Assembly: GCF_011605345.1 (NCBI RefSeq)
Contig: NZ_JAAOXM010000008.1
Span: 248,001 to 312,000, forward strand
Source: Burkholderia sp. D-99
Lineage (GTDB): Bacteria; Pseudomonadota; Gammaproteobacteria; Burkholderiales; Burkholderiaceae
Direction: 5' to 3'
DNA length: 64,000 nucleotides
Positions within the stretch are counted from its first letter, which is position 1. Each line of letters opens with the position of its first letter. This document shows positions 51,306-59,512 of the stretch, in pieces. Both the position numbers and the translations under genes were made by a program. The notes under the pieces are model-generated. The model saw only the letters and a list, made by a program, of their open reading frames with translations. It was not told the origin of the DNA and did not search any database.

Positions 51306-51627
51306 TGTCTTGTACCTCCTTCATTCGTTTTCGGGCGATCTTCAATTCGCTGTCCGGGGTTTCCTGCGTCTTCTTGACGAAGGAGTGAAGGACAACGATT
51401 TCCTGGCCGACGTGCATGCAATAGAAAACGCGCCCGATGCCTTCGCGACCCTTGGGGCGCAATTCAAAGAGACCGCCACCCATCGCCCGAGAGTGCGGCA
51501 TGCGCAGGTCTGCCCCGTACGACTCCATCAATTCAAGCAGCCTCAGATAGCTGGCAAGAATCCCTGCAGGCAAGGCGAACACTTCACGTTTGATGCGCGC
51601 GTTGTAATAGCTGACGGTCCAGTTCAT
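51298..51627 (-). CDS. RelE/HigB-like toxin (Gp49 family)
   Basis: A 109-aa protein of the phage Gp49/HigB-like branch of the RelE superfamily: VSYYNARIKREVFALPAGILASYLRLLELMESYGADLRMPHSRAMGGGLFELRPKGREGIGRVFYCMHVGQEIVVLHSFVKKTQETP. The end pattern LHSFVKKTQETP...A..R.. is diagnostic. It would cut mRNA on ribosomes. The operator palindrome lies just upstream of its start. Confidence 0.9.
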   Translation of the reverse strand: MNWTVSYYNARIKREVFALPAGILASYLRLLELMESYGADLRMPHSRAMGGGLFELRPKGREGIGRVFYCMHVGQEIVVLHSFVKKTQETPDSELKIARKRMKEVQDNG

Positions 51628-51635
51628 TCGCGCAT

Positions 51636-51653
51636 GTTAGCAAATATGCTAAC
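51636..51653 (-). promoter_or_regulatory. Operator palindrome of the HigBA-like pair
   Basis: GTTAGCA (51636-51642) and TGCTAAC (51647-51653) form a perfect inverted repeat around AATA, 8 bp upstream of the toxin ATG. It would overlap the promoter, so antitoxin binding would repress the operon. Confidence 0.75.
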
Positions 51654-51815
51654 TTTTGGCAAAGGAGGAAACGCGCATGAAAGTTGGCGACGCGCGGCGT
51701 CGCGCCGGTTGGCCGGTGGGGTATGACCGCCGGCTCACGCCCCTGTCAGCCGGAGCGAACGCGTGGCCTGTTCACGACCGTGCCGTGGCGCCGCCCGGCA
51801 GTCAGCGCTCCTCGT

Positions 51816-54467
51816 TCATTGCGCAACCACCGTCGTCTGCAGGAACGTCGGCGCGATCCGCCAGTCCGGCACGTAATGCGCCGGCCACGCGCCGGGCGTA
51901 TCGACCGCGTTGAAATACACCACGGCCTTCAGCAGCGGATAGCGCCACAGCGATCGCTGGAATTCCTCGAGTTCCTCGCGCTTGCGCGAACTGGACCCGT
52001 CGACGCCGAGTTCCGTGACCATCACCGGCAGCCCGTAGTCGGTCACCCGCTCGTACTTGGTCCGCAGGATGCTCGCGGCGGACGCATGGCCGCCGGCCGG
52101 CCAGATCGCGCAGCGCGGGCAGTCGAATACGGACAGGCCGACATCGTCCACATAGCCGCGACCGGGAAAATAGTCGTCGAGGTTCCGGTTGCCGGCCGGC
52201 GACCACACGAAGCGGATCTGGTCGGTCATCGTGCGGCACGCGGTCACGACCCGCCGGTACGCATCCACGTAGGCCGGCGCATCGCCGATGGCCCACGGAT
52301 AGCGCCCGGTGTCGGCCTCCATCTCGTGGCCCCAGCGCACGAACACGGGGCCCTTCAACGCGGCGAGCGCCGAGCAGGTGGCCGCGATCCGCGCGTCGTA
52401 GCGCCCGTGCGCGATATCCGCGAGCAGCGCGCCTTGCCGCGTGTCGCCGGCTGCCCATGGCTCGACGGTCAGCATCAGCGAGCGGTTGCGCGCCTGCGCG
52501 CTCCGGTAGGCGGCGTCGATTTCCGCGCGGATGTCGGGCGCGTTCCACGACACGAACACATGGTCGAACGCGAGATCCCGGTCGGCCGCGAGCGTGTTCT
52601 CGGGATCGTATGCGCCGAGTTCGGGCTGCTTCACCGGTTCGCCCGGTACGGGCGCGACCACGGCCGGCAAACCCGAGCGCCACATCATCGCCTGCCATCC
52701 TTTCGGCGCGCGCAGCCCGATGCCCGAGAGCAGTATCGCGAGCGCGAACACGAACAGCGCGTTGCGCACGGGCAGGCGGCTGAAGAACATCTGCCGGAAC
52801 GCCGACCAGTCGAGCCCTTGCTCCCTGCCGTGATTCACCGTGATGACGGCCGCGATCACGAGATACAGGATGCTCGTCAGCGTCGAGAACAGATAGAAGC
52901 CGGCGGCGTTGCGCGGATTCTCGACCGTGACGACGGGCAGGCTGCAGAACAGCGAGATCAGCAGGTAGGGCGCGACCACGCGCAGCGGCGCGTCCTGTTC
53001 GATCGTGCCGCCCTTCGGTGTGACCTTGAACGGAAATTCCTTGCCGCGCACGCAGTCGAATACCGCCGACGCGCAGCCGAGCACGACCCATGGCCAGCGC
53101 GCGAACACGAACGACAGCCCTTCCCACGACAGCAGCTTCGTATTCAGCGGGCGGCATGACTGGGTCGAATGCGTGGCCCAGGTCACGACGCACAGGATCA
53201 GCACGGTCAGCGGCAGCGCGTACGTGAGATACGCGAGGTAGTCGACGTGTGCCCACACGCGGCCGGTGAGCAGCGCGACGACCGGAATCACGACGCTGCC
53301 GGCCATCGCGAGCGCGCACAGCGGGTACCACAGCTGGCAGAACAGGAACTGCGCCTTCAGCTTCAGCGGCAGCCCCATGAAATAGTGGCGCGTGTAGCGC
53401 AGCATGATGATCATCACGCTCTTGGACCACTGGAATTCCTGCGTGGCCAGGTCGCCGAACGTGCGCGGCCCTTCGCCGTTCGCGATCGCGTTCAGCGCAT
53501 GCATGCCGCGCCAGCCCTTCGAATTGAAGATCATCGTGGTCGAGTGATCCTCGGCGAGCTCGGGCCCGAGCCCGCCGATCTCGCGCAGCGCGCGGCAGCG
53601 CACCGCATAGTGCGAGCCGATGCACAGCGGCGCGAGGCCGCCCGCATAGCCGGCCTGCATCGTGCCGTGCAGCGGTCCCTCGACGTTCACGCGCCCGCGC
53701 GCGCTCCAGCTTTCGGCCGCGTTGCTGTCGCAGATGCTCGGTGCCGACACGTAGCCGATTTCCGGATCGACGAACGGCCGTAGCATCTCCTCGAGATAGG
53801 TGCGGGTCGGCACGTGATCGGCGTCGAGCTGCGACACGAAATCGTAGTTGTCGTAGCCAACCATGTCGTAGAAGTACGCGAGATTGCCTTCCTTGCATTG
53901 GGTGCGGCGCGGCCAGCTGGTGCGGTGATACGCGGTTACGCCACGCCGCGTCGACACGAATACGCCGTGCTCGCGGCACCAGTCGAGCGTCTCGGGCGAC
54001 GGGTCTTCATCGGCGAGCCATGTATCGTGCGGGTAGGTCTGGTCGAGCATCGCGAGCAGCGTCGTGCGGACGATGTCGAACGGCTCGGACGGCGCCTTGG
54101 TGACGACCATCGCGACGCGCCAGTCGCGCGGCACCGGCAGCGCGGGGTTCGGCACGACCGCCGAGCGGATGATGAAGATGAAGTAGCCGGGAATGAAGGT
54201 GGTCCAGAACAGCACGAAGCAGTTGACGCCGAAGCGGAACGCGTCGACGTAGTGCTCGTCGCGCAGCCACCAGCGCCAGAAGATGCCCAGCGCGACGAAC
54301 CAGCACAGCGCGAGGATCTGGAAGATGAATTTGGTCCCGCCGTCCATCAACGGGACGAGCAGCGGGACGTCTGCTTGCAGCGATGCGGTGCGATCCGCTT
54401 CGGAATCGGTGGTGTCGGCGGTATCCGGCGAAAGGCCGCCGGCAAGCGACGCAACCAGCTTCTTCAT
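51816..54467 (-). CDS. Membrane glycosyltransferase (GT2) fused to a GH26-like hydrolase
   Basis: An 883-aa protein of unusual composition. Residues 1-125: two transmembrane helices. Residues about 130-350: a cellulose-synthase-type GT2 with SQLDADHVPTRTYLEEML (DxD, residues about 213-217) and TQEFQWSKSV (QxxRW-like). Residues about 370-620: several helices forming the channel part. Residues about 640-883: a predicted extracytoplasmic GH26-like domain with FVRWGHEMEAD (acid/base Glu near 711) and VMVTELGVDG (nucleophile Glu near 818). It ends the operon uxs-galE-ugd-GT. It probably makes a beta-linked polymer; the fused hydrolase could trim or release it. Polymer identity unknown. Confidence 0.85.
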   Translation of the reverse strand: MKKLVASLAGGLSPDTADTTDSEADRTASLQADVPLLVPLMDGGTKFIFQILALCWFVALGIFWRWWLRDEHYVDAFRFGVNCFVLFWTTFIPGYFIFIIRSAVVPNPALPVPRDWRVAMVVTKAPSEPFDIVRTTLLAMLDQTYPHDTWLADEDPSPETLDWCREHGVFVSTRRGVTAYHRTSWPRRTQCKEGNLAYFYDMVGYDNYDFVSQLDADHVPTRTYLEEMLRPFVDPEIGYVSAPSICDSNAAESWSARGRVNVEGPLHGTMQAGYAGGLAPLCIGSHYAVRCRALREIGGLGPELAEDHSTTMIFNSKGWRGMHALNAIANGEGPRTFGDLATQEFQWSKSVMIIMLRYTRHYFMGLPLKLKAQFLFCQLWYPLCALAMAGSVVIPVVALLTGRVWAHVDYLAYLTYALPLTVLILCVVTWATHSTQSCRPLNTKLLSWEGLSFVFARWPWVVLGCASAVFDCVRGKEFPFKVTPKGGTIEQDAPLRVVAPYLLISLFCSLPVVTVENPRNAAGFYLFSTLTSILYLVIAAVITVNHGREQGLDWSAFRQMFFSRLPVRNALFVFALAILLSGIGLRAPKGWQAMMWRSGLPAVVAPVPGEPVKQPELGAYDPENTLAADRDLAFDHVFVSWNAPDIRAEIDAAYRSAQARNRSLMLTVEPWAAGDTRQGALLADIAHGRYDARIAATCSALAALKGPVFVRWGHEMEADTGRYPWAIGDAPAYVDAYRRVVTACRTMTDQIRFVWSPAGNRNLDDYFPGRGYVDDVGLSVFDCPRCAIWPAGGHASAASILRTKYERVTDYGLPVMVTELGVDGSSSRKREELEEFQRSLWRYPLLKAVVYFNAVDTPGAWPAHYVPDWRIAPTFLQTTVVAQ

Positions 54468-54493
54468 GGTGCTCTCCCGTCAAGGTCAGACCA

Positions 54494-55897
54494 TCAGTCC
54501 TGAAGCAGGCCGCGCTGCGGCCGGGTGTCCTCGCTTGCGTGCGGTTGTTCCGGTGCAGGGTCCGCCGGTGTGCGCTTGCTGCACGAGCGGCCCACGCGTT
54601 CGTAGCGGCGAAAGCCGCTGTCGACGGCCAGCCGTTCGCTGAACAGGTTGCGCATGTCGAGCATCACGGGATCGGCCATGTGATCCGCGAGGTCGGCGAG
54701 ATCGAGTGCCTCGAATGCCTTCCATTCGGTCATCACCACGACGGCGTCCGCGCTGCGCACCGCGTCGATCGCGGAGCCCTCCATGAATACCTGCGGCAAC
54801 AGTCGCGACGCCTCGTGCGGACGCGCCGGGTCGTACGCGCGGATATGCGCGCCCGCGCCGACGAGCAACTGGATCACGTCGATGCTCGGGCTTTCGCGCA
54901 CGTCGTCGGTCTGGCCTTTGAACGTGAGGCCGAGCACCGCGATGCGCTTGTCCTTGATCGAGCCGCCACACGCCTTCTCGATGCGGCGCAGGATCTGCTC
55001 CTTGCGCAGCGCGTTCGATTCGATCGCCGCGCTGACGATGCGCAGCGGCACCGCATGTTCGGAGGCCGTCGCCTTCAGCGCGCGCGTGTCCTTCGGGAAG
55101 CACGAGCCGCCCCAGCCGGGGCCGGCCTTCAGGAACGATGCGCCGATGCGGCGGTCGAGGCCCATGCCGTTCGCGACCAGTTCGACATCGGCGCCGACTG
55201 CTTCGCACAGGTCCGAGATCTCGTTGATGTAGCTGATTTTCACCGCGAGGAACGCATTCGCCGCGTATTTCACGAGTTCGGCCGTTTCGATCTCGGTCGC
55301 GAGCACGAGATGGCCGCTCGCTTCGAGCGGCGCATAGATGGCCTTCATGATCTCGATCGCGCGTGGATGCTCGGCGCCGAACACGACGCGGTCAGGATGC
55401 ATGAAATCGTCGATCGCCGAACCTTCGCGCAGGAACTCCGGATTCGATGCGATCGCCGCGTCGACGCCCGCCGGCGCGCAGCGTTCGACGATTTGCTTGA
55501 CGACCCGGTTGGTGCCGACCGGCACGGTCGACTTCGTGACGACGACCGCGAAGCTGGTCAGGTTCGACGCGATCTCGCGCGCGGCCGCCTCGACGTACTG
55601 CAGGTCTGCCTGGTCGGTACCAGGCAGCGTCGGCGTGCCGACGGCAATGAACACCGCGTCGCGATCGCACACGCTCGCCGCGAGGTCGCTGCTGAAGCGC
55701 AGCGTGCCGCGTTCGACGTTGCGTGCGACGACGGCGTCGAGGCCCGGTTCGTAGATCGGCATGCGGCCTTCGTTCAGCGCGTCGATCTTGCCGCGATTGT
55801 TGTCGATGCAGACGACGTCATGCCCGAGATCCGCAAAGCACGCGCCGCTCACCAGCCCGACGTAACCGGTGCCGACGATGGCAATCCGCACATTCAT
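54494..55897 (-). CDS. ugd: UDP-glucose 6-dehydrogenase
   Basis: A 467-aa enzyme that oxidises UDP-glucose to UDP-glucuronate with two NAD+. Rossmann start IAIVGTGYVGLVSGACFADLGH, VVVTKSTVPVGTN, NPEFLREGSAIDDF, the catalytic Cys in GPGWGGSCFPKDTRAL and VLGLTFKGQTDDVRESPS. The C-terminal 30 residues (SKRTPADPAPEQPHASED) are a low-complexity extension. It supplies substrate to the UDP-glucuronate decarboxylase upstream and to the glycosyltransferase downstream. Confidence 0.94.
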   Translation of the reverse strand: MNVRIAIVGTGYVGLVSGACFADLGHDVVCIDNNRGKIDALNEGRMPIYEPGLDAVVARNVERGTLRFSSDLAASVCDRDAVFIAVGTPTLPGTDQADLQYVEAAAREIASNLTSFAVVVTKSTVPVGTNRVVKQIVERCAPAGVDAAIASNPEFLREGSAIDDFMHPDRVVFGAEHPRAIEIMKAIYAPLEASGHLVLATEIETAELVKYAANAFLAVKISYINEISDLCEAVGADVELVANGMGLDRRIGASFLKAGPGWGGSCFPKDTRALKATASEHAVPLRIVSAAIESNALRKEQILRRIEKACGGSIKDKRIAVLGLTFKGQTDDVRESPSIDVIQLLVGAGAHIRAYDPARPHEASRLLPQVFMEGSAIDAVRSADAVVVMTEWKAFEALDLADLADHMADPVMLDMRNLFSERLAVDSGFRRYERVGRSCSKRTPADPAPEQPHASEDTRPQRGLLQD

Positions 55898-55933
55898 GGT
55901 GATTCCCCTGGGTGGCGTTCAAGGAAACTTGCT

Positions 55934-56923
55934 TCACTTGCCGGATTCGAATTGCAGCTCCTTCTGAAACCACGCCGCGGCGTGTTCGATCATCGGTTCG
56001 ATCGCGGTGAAACTCGGCCGCCAGCCGAGCACGAGCGCGGCTTTCGTGGCGTCGGCGTACAGCTCGGGCGGGTCGCCCGGGCGGCGAGCGGCCGTCACCG
56101 TCGGCACGCGGCGGCCCGTCACGGCCTCGACGGCGCGCAGCGCGTCGAGCACCGAGGTCCCTTTGCCGGTACCGAGATTCAACGCGACGCTGTGGCCGCC
56201 GCCGCATAGATAGGCGGTCGCCTTCAGGTGCGCGTCGGCGAGGTCGCTCACGTGCACGTAGTCGCGAATCGCCGAGCCGTCGGGTGTCGGGTAGTCGGTG
56301 CCCATCACGTGGAACGCGTGGCCCGTGCCGAGTGCCGCGCGGATCGCGAGCGGCAGCGCGTGCGTTTCCGGTTCGTGGCATTCGCCGATCATGCCGTCGG
56401 GGTCCGCGCCCGCCGCGTTGAAGTAGCGCAGCGCGACCCACTTCAATCCGTACGCGCGCTCGAAATCGGCGGCCATCCGTTCCATTGCGTACTTGGTGAA
56501 GCCGTACGGATTGATCGGCCGCTGCGGCGTGCGCTCCGAGATCGGCAGCATGTCCGGAATGCCGTACGTCGCGCACGACGACGACATCACGATCCGGCCG
56601 ATACCGGCCGCGCGCATCGCGCTCAGCAGCGTGCAGGTGCCCGTGACGTTGACCGTGTAATAGCGCTCGGGAGCGAGCACCGATTCGCCGACGTAGGCGA
56701 GGGCGGCGAAATGGATCACGACGTCGGGCCGATGCGCGGCGAACGCCTTCGACAGCGCGTCGCAATCGAGAATGTCGGCTGCAACGAGCGGCCCCCACCG
56801 AACGGCATCGCGATGGCCGGTCGACAGGTTGTCGTAGGCGACCGGCTCGTGTCCCGCTGCCGCGAGCGCCTTGCAGGTATGGCTGCCGATATAGCCCGCT
56901 CCGCCTGTCACGAGCACCTTCAT
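55934..56923 (-). CDS. galE: UDP-glucose 4-epimerase
   Basis: A 329-aa extended SDR enzyme: MKVLVTGGAGYIGSHTCKAL, the SSSCATYG and YGFTKYAMERM (Tyr-x3-Lys) active site, RYFNAAGADPDG and VNVTGTCTLLSAM. It interconverts UDP-glucose and UDP-galactose. The ATG at 56923 overlaps the previous stop (ATGA, 56920-56923). It provides UDP-galactose for the polymer. Confidence 0.93.
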   Translation of the reverse strand: MKVLVTGGAGYIGSHTCKALAAAGHEPVAYDNLSTGHRDAVRWGPLVAADILDCDALSKAFAAHRPDVVIHFAALAYVGESVLAPERYYTVNVTGTCTLLSAMRAAGIGRIVMSSSCATYGIPDMLPISERTPQRPINPYGFTKYAMERMAADFERAYGLKWVALRYFNAAGADPDGMIGECHEPETHALPLAIRAALGTGHAFHVMGTDYPTPDGSAIRDYVHVSDLADAHLKATAYLCGGGHSVALNLGTGKGTSVLDALRAVEAVTGRRVPTVTAARRPGDPPELYADATKAALVLGWRPSFTAIEPMIEHAAAWFQKELQFESGK

Positions 56924-57927
56924 GCCGTGGCCCCGGTCATGCGCAGCACCGGCTCGAGCCATAGTTCCCGGCTGAAATAGTCGACGGTGCGGCGCAGGCC
57001 CTCGTCGAGATCGACGGCCGGCCGCCAGCCGAGCTCGGCCGACGCGATCGAGATGTCGGGCCTGCGCTGGTGCGGATCGTCGATCGGCAGCGGACGGAAC
57101 ACGATCTCCGATTTCGAGCCCGTCATCGCAAGCACTTTCTGCGCGAGTTCGATCATCGTGAATTCGCCGGGGTTGCCGATGTTGACCGGCGTGCCGACGT
57201 TGCGCCCGGCGCCCATCAGGCAGAAGAAGCCGTCGATCAGGTCACTGGCGAAGCAGAACGAGCGCGTCTGCCTGCCGTCGCCGTAGATCTCGAGCGGCGC
57301 GCCGTTGAGCGCGCCGACGATGAAGTTCGACACGACGCGGCCGTCGCGCGGCGACATTCGCGGGCCGTAGGTGTTGAAGATACGCGCGACGCGCACGTCG
57401 ATGCTGTGCGTGCGGTAGTAGTCGTAACACAGCGCCTCGGCCGCGCGCTTGCCTTCGTCGTAGCACGCGCGCGGGCCGATCGTGTTCACGTTGCCGCGAT
57501 AGGTTTCCGTTTGCGGATGCACGCCCGGGTCGCCGTAGATCTCGCTGGTCGACGCCTGGAACACGCGCGCGCCGGTCTTGCGCGCGAGCGCAAGGCAGTG
57601 GTTCATGCCGAGCACGTTCGTCATCATCGTATGGACGGGATCGAGCTGGTAGGTGGGCGGCGATGCCGCGCACGCGAGATTCCAGATCTCGTCCACCTGC
57701 AGTTGCGGCAGGCCGAGCGATACGTCGCCCTTCACGAACTCGAAGCGGCCGGACGCTTTCAGGTCGGCGACGTTGAGCTTGCGACCCGTCAGCAGGCTGT
57801 CGATGCACGTGACGGATGCGCCTTCCATGACCAGGCGCTCGCATACGTAGCTGCCGAGAAAGCCGGCGCCGCCCGTGACGAGGATGCGCTGACCGGCGCG
57901 CGTCTCGAGCGCGACCCTGTCATTCAT
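56920..57927 (-). CDS. uxs: UDP-glucuronate decarboxylase (UDP-xylose synthase)
   Basis: A 335-aa extended SDR enzyme of the UXS group: RILVTGGAGFLGSYVCERLV, NLACAASPPTYQLDPVHTMMTNVLGMN, QASTSEIYGDPGVHPQTE, NVNTIGPRACYDEGKRAAEAL (active-site Tyr-x3-Lys) and NTYGPRMSPRDGRVVSNFI. It turns UDP-glucuronate into UDP-xylose. The ATG at 57927 has AAGGTGA at a good distance; a GTG at 57936 is also possible. It overlaps the end of a small upstream ORF, suggesting coupling. Presence of xylose in a bacterial exopolymer is uncommon. Confidence 0.92.
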   Translation of the reverse strand: MNDRVALETRAGQRILVTGGAGFLGSYVCERLVMEGASVTCIDSLLTGRKLNVADLKASGRFEFVKGDVSLGLPQLQVDEIWNLACAASPPTYQLDPVHTMMTNVLGMNHCLALARKTGARVFQASTSEIYGDPGVHPQTETYRGNVNTIGPRACYDEGKRAAEALCYDYYRTHSIDVRVARIFNTYGPRMSPRDGRVVSNFIVGALNGAPLEIYGDGRQTRSFCFASDLIDGFFCLMGAGRNVGTPVNIGNPGEFTMIELAQKVLAMTGSKSEIVFRPLPIDDPHQRRPDISIASAELGWRPAVDLDEGLRRTVDYFSRELWLEPVLRMTGATA

Positions 57928-58144
57928 GGCTTTCACCTTCGTCGTTCAGCTCCGGGAGCCACACGTCGATCAGCTCGACGGCGGCGCGCACGCGTTCCAT
58001 CCCGCTGCACGGGTAGCGTTTCGGCAAGCGCCGGTTCGCATGAGCCGATGTCGACGAAGCACCGCGACAGGCGCTCCGGTTTCGCTGACTACCCCGTTGA
58101 TGCTTGAACGACGCAAGCGTCGATCGATCGGTGGTGATCTTCAT
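57920..58144 (-). CDS. Small ORF at the head of the polysaccharide operon
   Basis: A 74-aa product starting at ATG 58144 behind GGGGAAACGGCG and ending inside the first codons of uxs. The last third (MERVRAAVELIDVWLPELND) has good codon bias; the first half does not. Its leader and first 25 codons are duplicated in the divergent ORF at 59198 (shared pattern A-x-F-x-HQ-x-GS). It may be a translated leader coupling the operon to its promoter, or a small protein. Confidence 0.45.
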   Translation of the reverse strand: MKITTDRSTLASFKHQRGSQRNRSACRGASSTSAHANRRLPKRYPCSGMERVRAAVELIDVWLPELNDEGESHE

Positions 58145-58247
58145 CGCCGTTTCCCCGATACGCTGATTGACGAGCGGCCGCCGTCCGTGATCTTGTGCCT
58201 GGGCGTGCCGCTCGGTGAGAGCCGGACATCAGGCAATCGGCATGCCA
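58062..58247 (-). repeat. Promoter-leader-ORF module, left copy
   Basis: On the minus strand this stretch carries a sigma-54 promoter, a leader with CTCGTCAAT and TCGGGGAAACGGCGATGAAGA, and a small-ORF start. The same sequence order, spacing and much of the sequence recur on the plus strand at 59096-59281. The distance from the -12 element to the ATG is 89 bp here and 88 bp there. Confidence 0.8.
58233..58247 (-). promoter_or_regulatory. Sigma-54 promoter of the polysaccharide operon
   Basis: On the minus strand, TGGCAT-GCCGA-TTGC: the GG/GC elements of a -24/-12 promoter with the right 5-bp spacing (58247 to 58233). Predicted start near 58221, with an untranslated leader of about 77 nt before the ATG at 58144. 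Activation would need an enhancer-binding protein. Confidence 0.75.
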
Positions 58248-59095
58248 TGGACGATGCCGTCACGATGCGCACGGGCGCGGCGGCGCGATTGCCGCGCAAT
58301 ATGCGCGCTTCTGTTTCATGCATGAATCGTGGGGACAGGAAAGCGGGCTGGCCCATTGCCGGATCGATGCCATTCGATACGACGAAACGCACGATAAATC
58401 AGGCTTTTGCGTGGATGGCTTCGTCAAACAGGTGTTGAATGGAAATGTTTCATCAATGAGAAATGCGCCGATAACGGATTAAAAACGTTACTCGAATGTG
58501 CGGCTCGTCTGGAAATTCGGTGCATGAAAGGTGGGGCGAACGAAAATGAAAAAATGATGCACGGGTTCCGGCGGAGGTCGCGTGTTTTCATTTGTTTTAA
58601 TTATTACGCCGTAACGAAAGTTTTATTTTTTACGGTCATTTCGACGCTCGAGCGACGTGTGATCCTGTCGGTATTTTCACGGATGAATCAAATTCGTTCC
58701 GGTCGTCAGCGCAAACGTGTGTCGACGGCTTGCTGGAGGCTGCTGTATCGGGCTGTTCGGGCCCGGCGCCGGGCGAATCGATTCTCGTTTGTGATGGCGC
58801 GGGAGGGGGCCGCATGCGCCGCGCCCCACGGTTCGCAAGCGGAAATGCCGGCGCCGCCCGCCTTGCGCGGCCGTGCGCTTCTCAAGTTTGAAACACCCGT
58901 TCATCTGGCCGTCCGGCGTAGGCCCGCGAGCCGGATTCGTCCGTCTAATCCGGCGATTGCTTCGCGGCGCTCAACGATCGCCGCGGGTGTCAAACCGCTA
59001 TTGCGATACATTCCTGAAACAAAAAATGTCGTTCCTGGCGGTACGGGCTGTCGTGGCGGCCGTTTGCCGGGTGCAATCTGCGGTGGAATAACGCG
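58248..59095. other. Control region between two sigma-54 promoters, no supported gene
   Basis: Eight hundred and fifty bases without a convincing gene. It contains AT-rich tracts (about 58490-58640), the perfect palindromes TTCATGCATGAA (58315-58326) and ATTGCCGCGCAAT (58288-58300) about 40-80 bp upstream of the left promoter, suitable as enhancer sites, and GGATTCGTCC/TAATCCGGCG near 58932-58955. The long plus-strand frame 58407-59201 is judged non-coding. Confidence 0.55.
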
Positions 59096-59110
59096 TGGCA
59101 CGCTGCTTGC
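59096..59110 (+). promoter_or_regulatory. Sigma-54 promoter, plus strand
   Basis: TGGCAC-GCTGC-TTGC, a full match to the -24/-12 consensus TGGCAC-N5-TTGC. Predicted start near 59122, 76 nt before the ATG at 59198. Confidence 0.82.
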
Positions 59111-59281
59111 GGTACTGGACGCACCGGCGAGCGGTCGACACGAAGTAACGAAGAGGTGGGGCGGCCAACTCGTCAATAAGCAGTCGGGGAAACGGCGATG
59201 AAGACCATAAGCAGTAGGTTGATCGGCGCGTACTTTGCGCATCAATGGGGTAGTCGGAAAGACCGGGGGGACGCTCGCGAC
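59096..59281 (+). repeat. Promoter-leader-ORF module, right copy
   Basis: Second copy of the module described at 58062-58247, in opposite orientation, about 850 bp away. Shared blocks include GGCGGCC, CTCGTCAAT, TCGGGGAAACGGCGATGAAGA and, inside the ORFs, GCATCAA-GGGGTAGTC. Between the blocks the copies have diverged, so the duplication is not recent. Confidence 0.8.
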
Positions 59282-59512
59282 GCTGTGCCAGCTTCGCGGG
59301 TTGCGCTGTCCCGGCTTCTTGCCCGCCGCGCGCTTCGCGTGCTGGCGCGGTTATCGCGCCGCACGGCAGTCGGGCGACAGCGGTACTCGCTTTCATTCAG
59401 TTCACCCGGATGGATCAGGCTGTTCGTGCCGGACAGCGTGATGCCGATTCGTCTTCGGCCGTGCAGGGTCGCTTCGATCGCGCCTGGCCCATGCCAGCGC
59501 CGGCCGGATTAG
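59198..59512 (+). CDS. Small ORF downstream of the plus-strand sigma-54 promoter
   Basis: A 104-aa product at ATG 59198 behind GGGGAAACGGCG. Its first 30 residues parallel those of the 74-aa ORF at 58144 (MKTISSRLIGAYFAHQWGSRKD). The rest is Arg/Leu-rich and lacks clear coding bias, so it may be a leader region rather than a protein gene. No family recognised. Confidence 0.35.
   Translation: MKTISSRLIGAYFAHQWGSRKDRGDARDAVPASRVALSRLLARRALRVLARLSRRTAVGRQRYSLSFSSPGWIRLFVPDSVMPIRLRPCRVASIAPGPCQRRPD

Noticed and set aside
58407..59201. 264-residue frame in the sigma-54 control region
   Set aside because: No coding bias, mixed composition, and it runs through the promoter at 59096.
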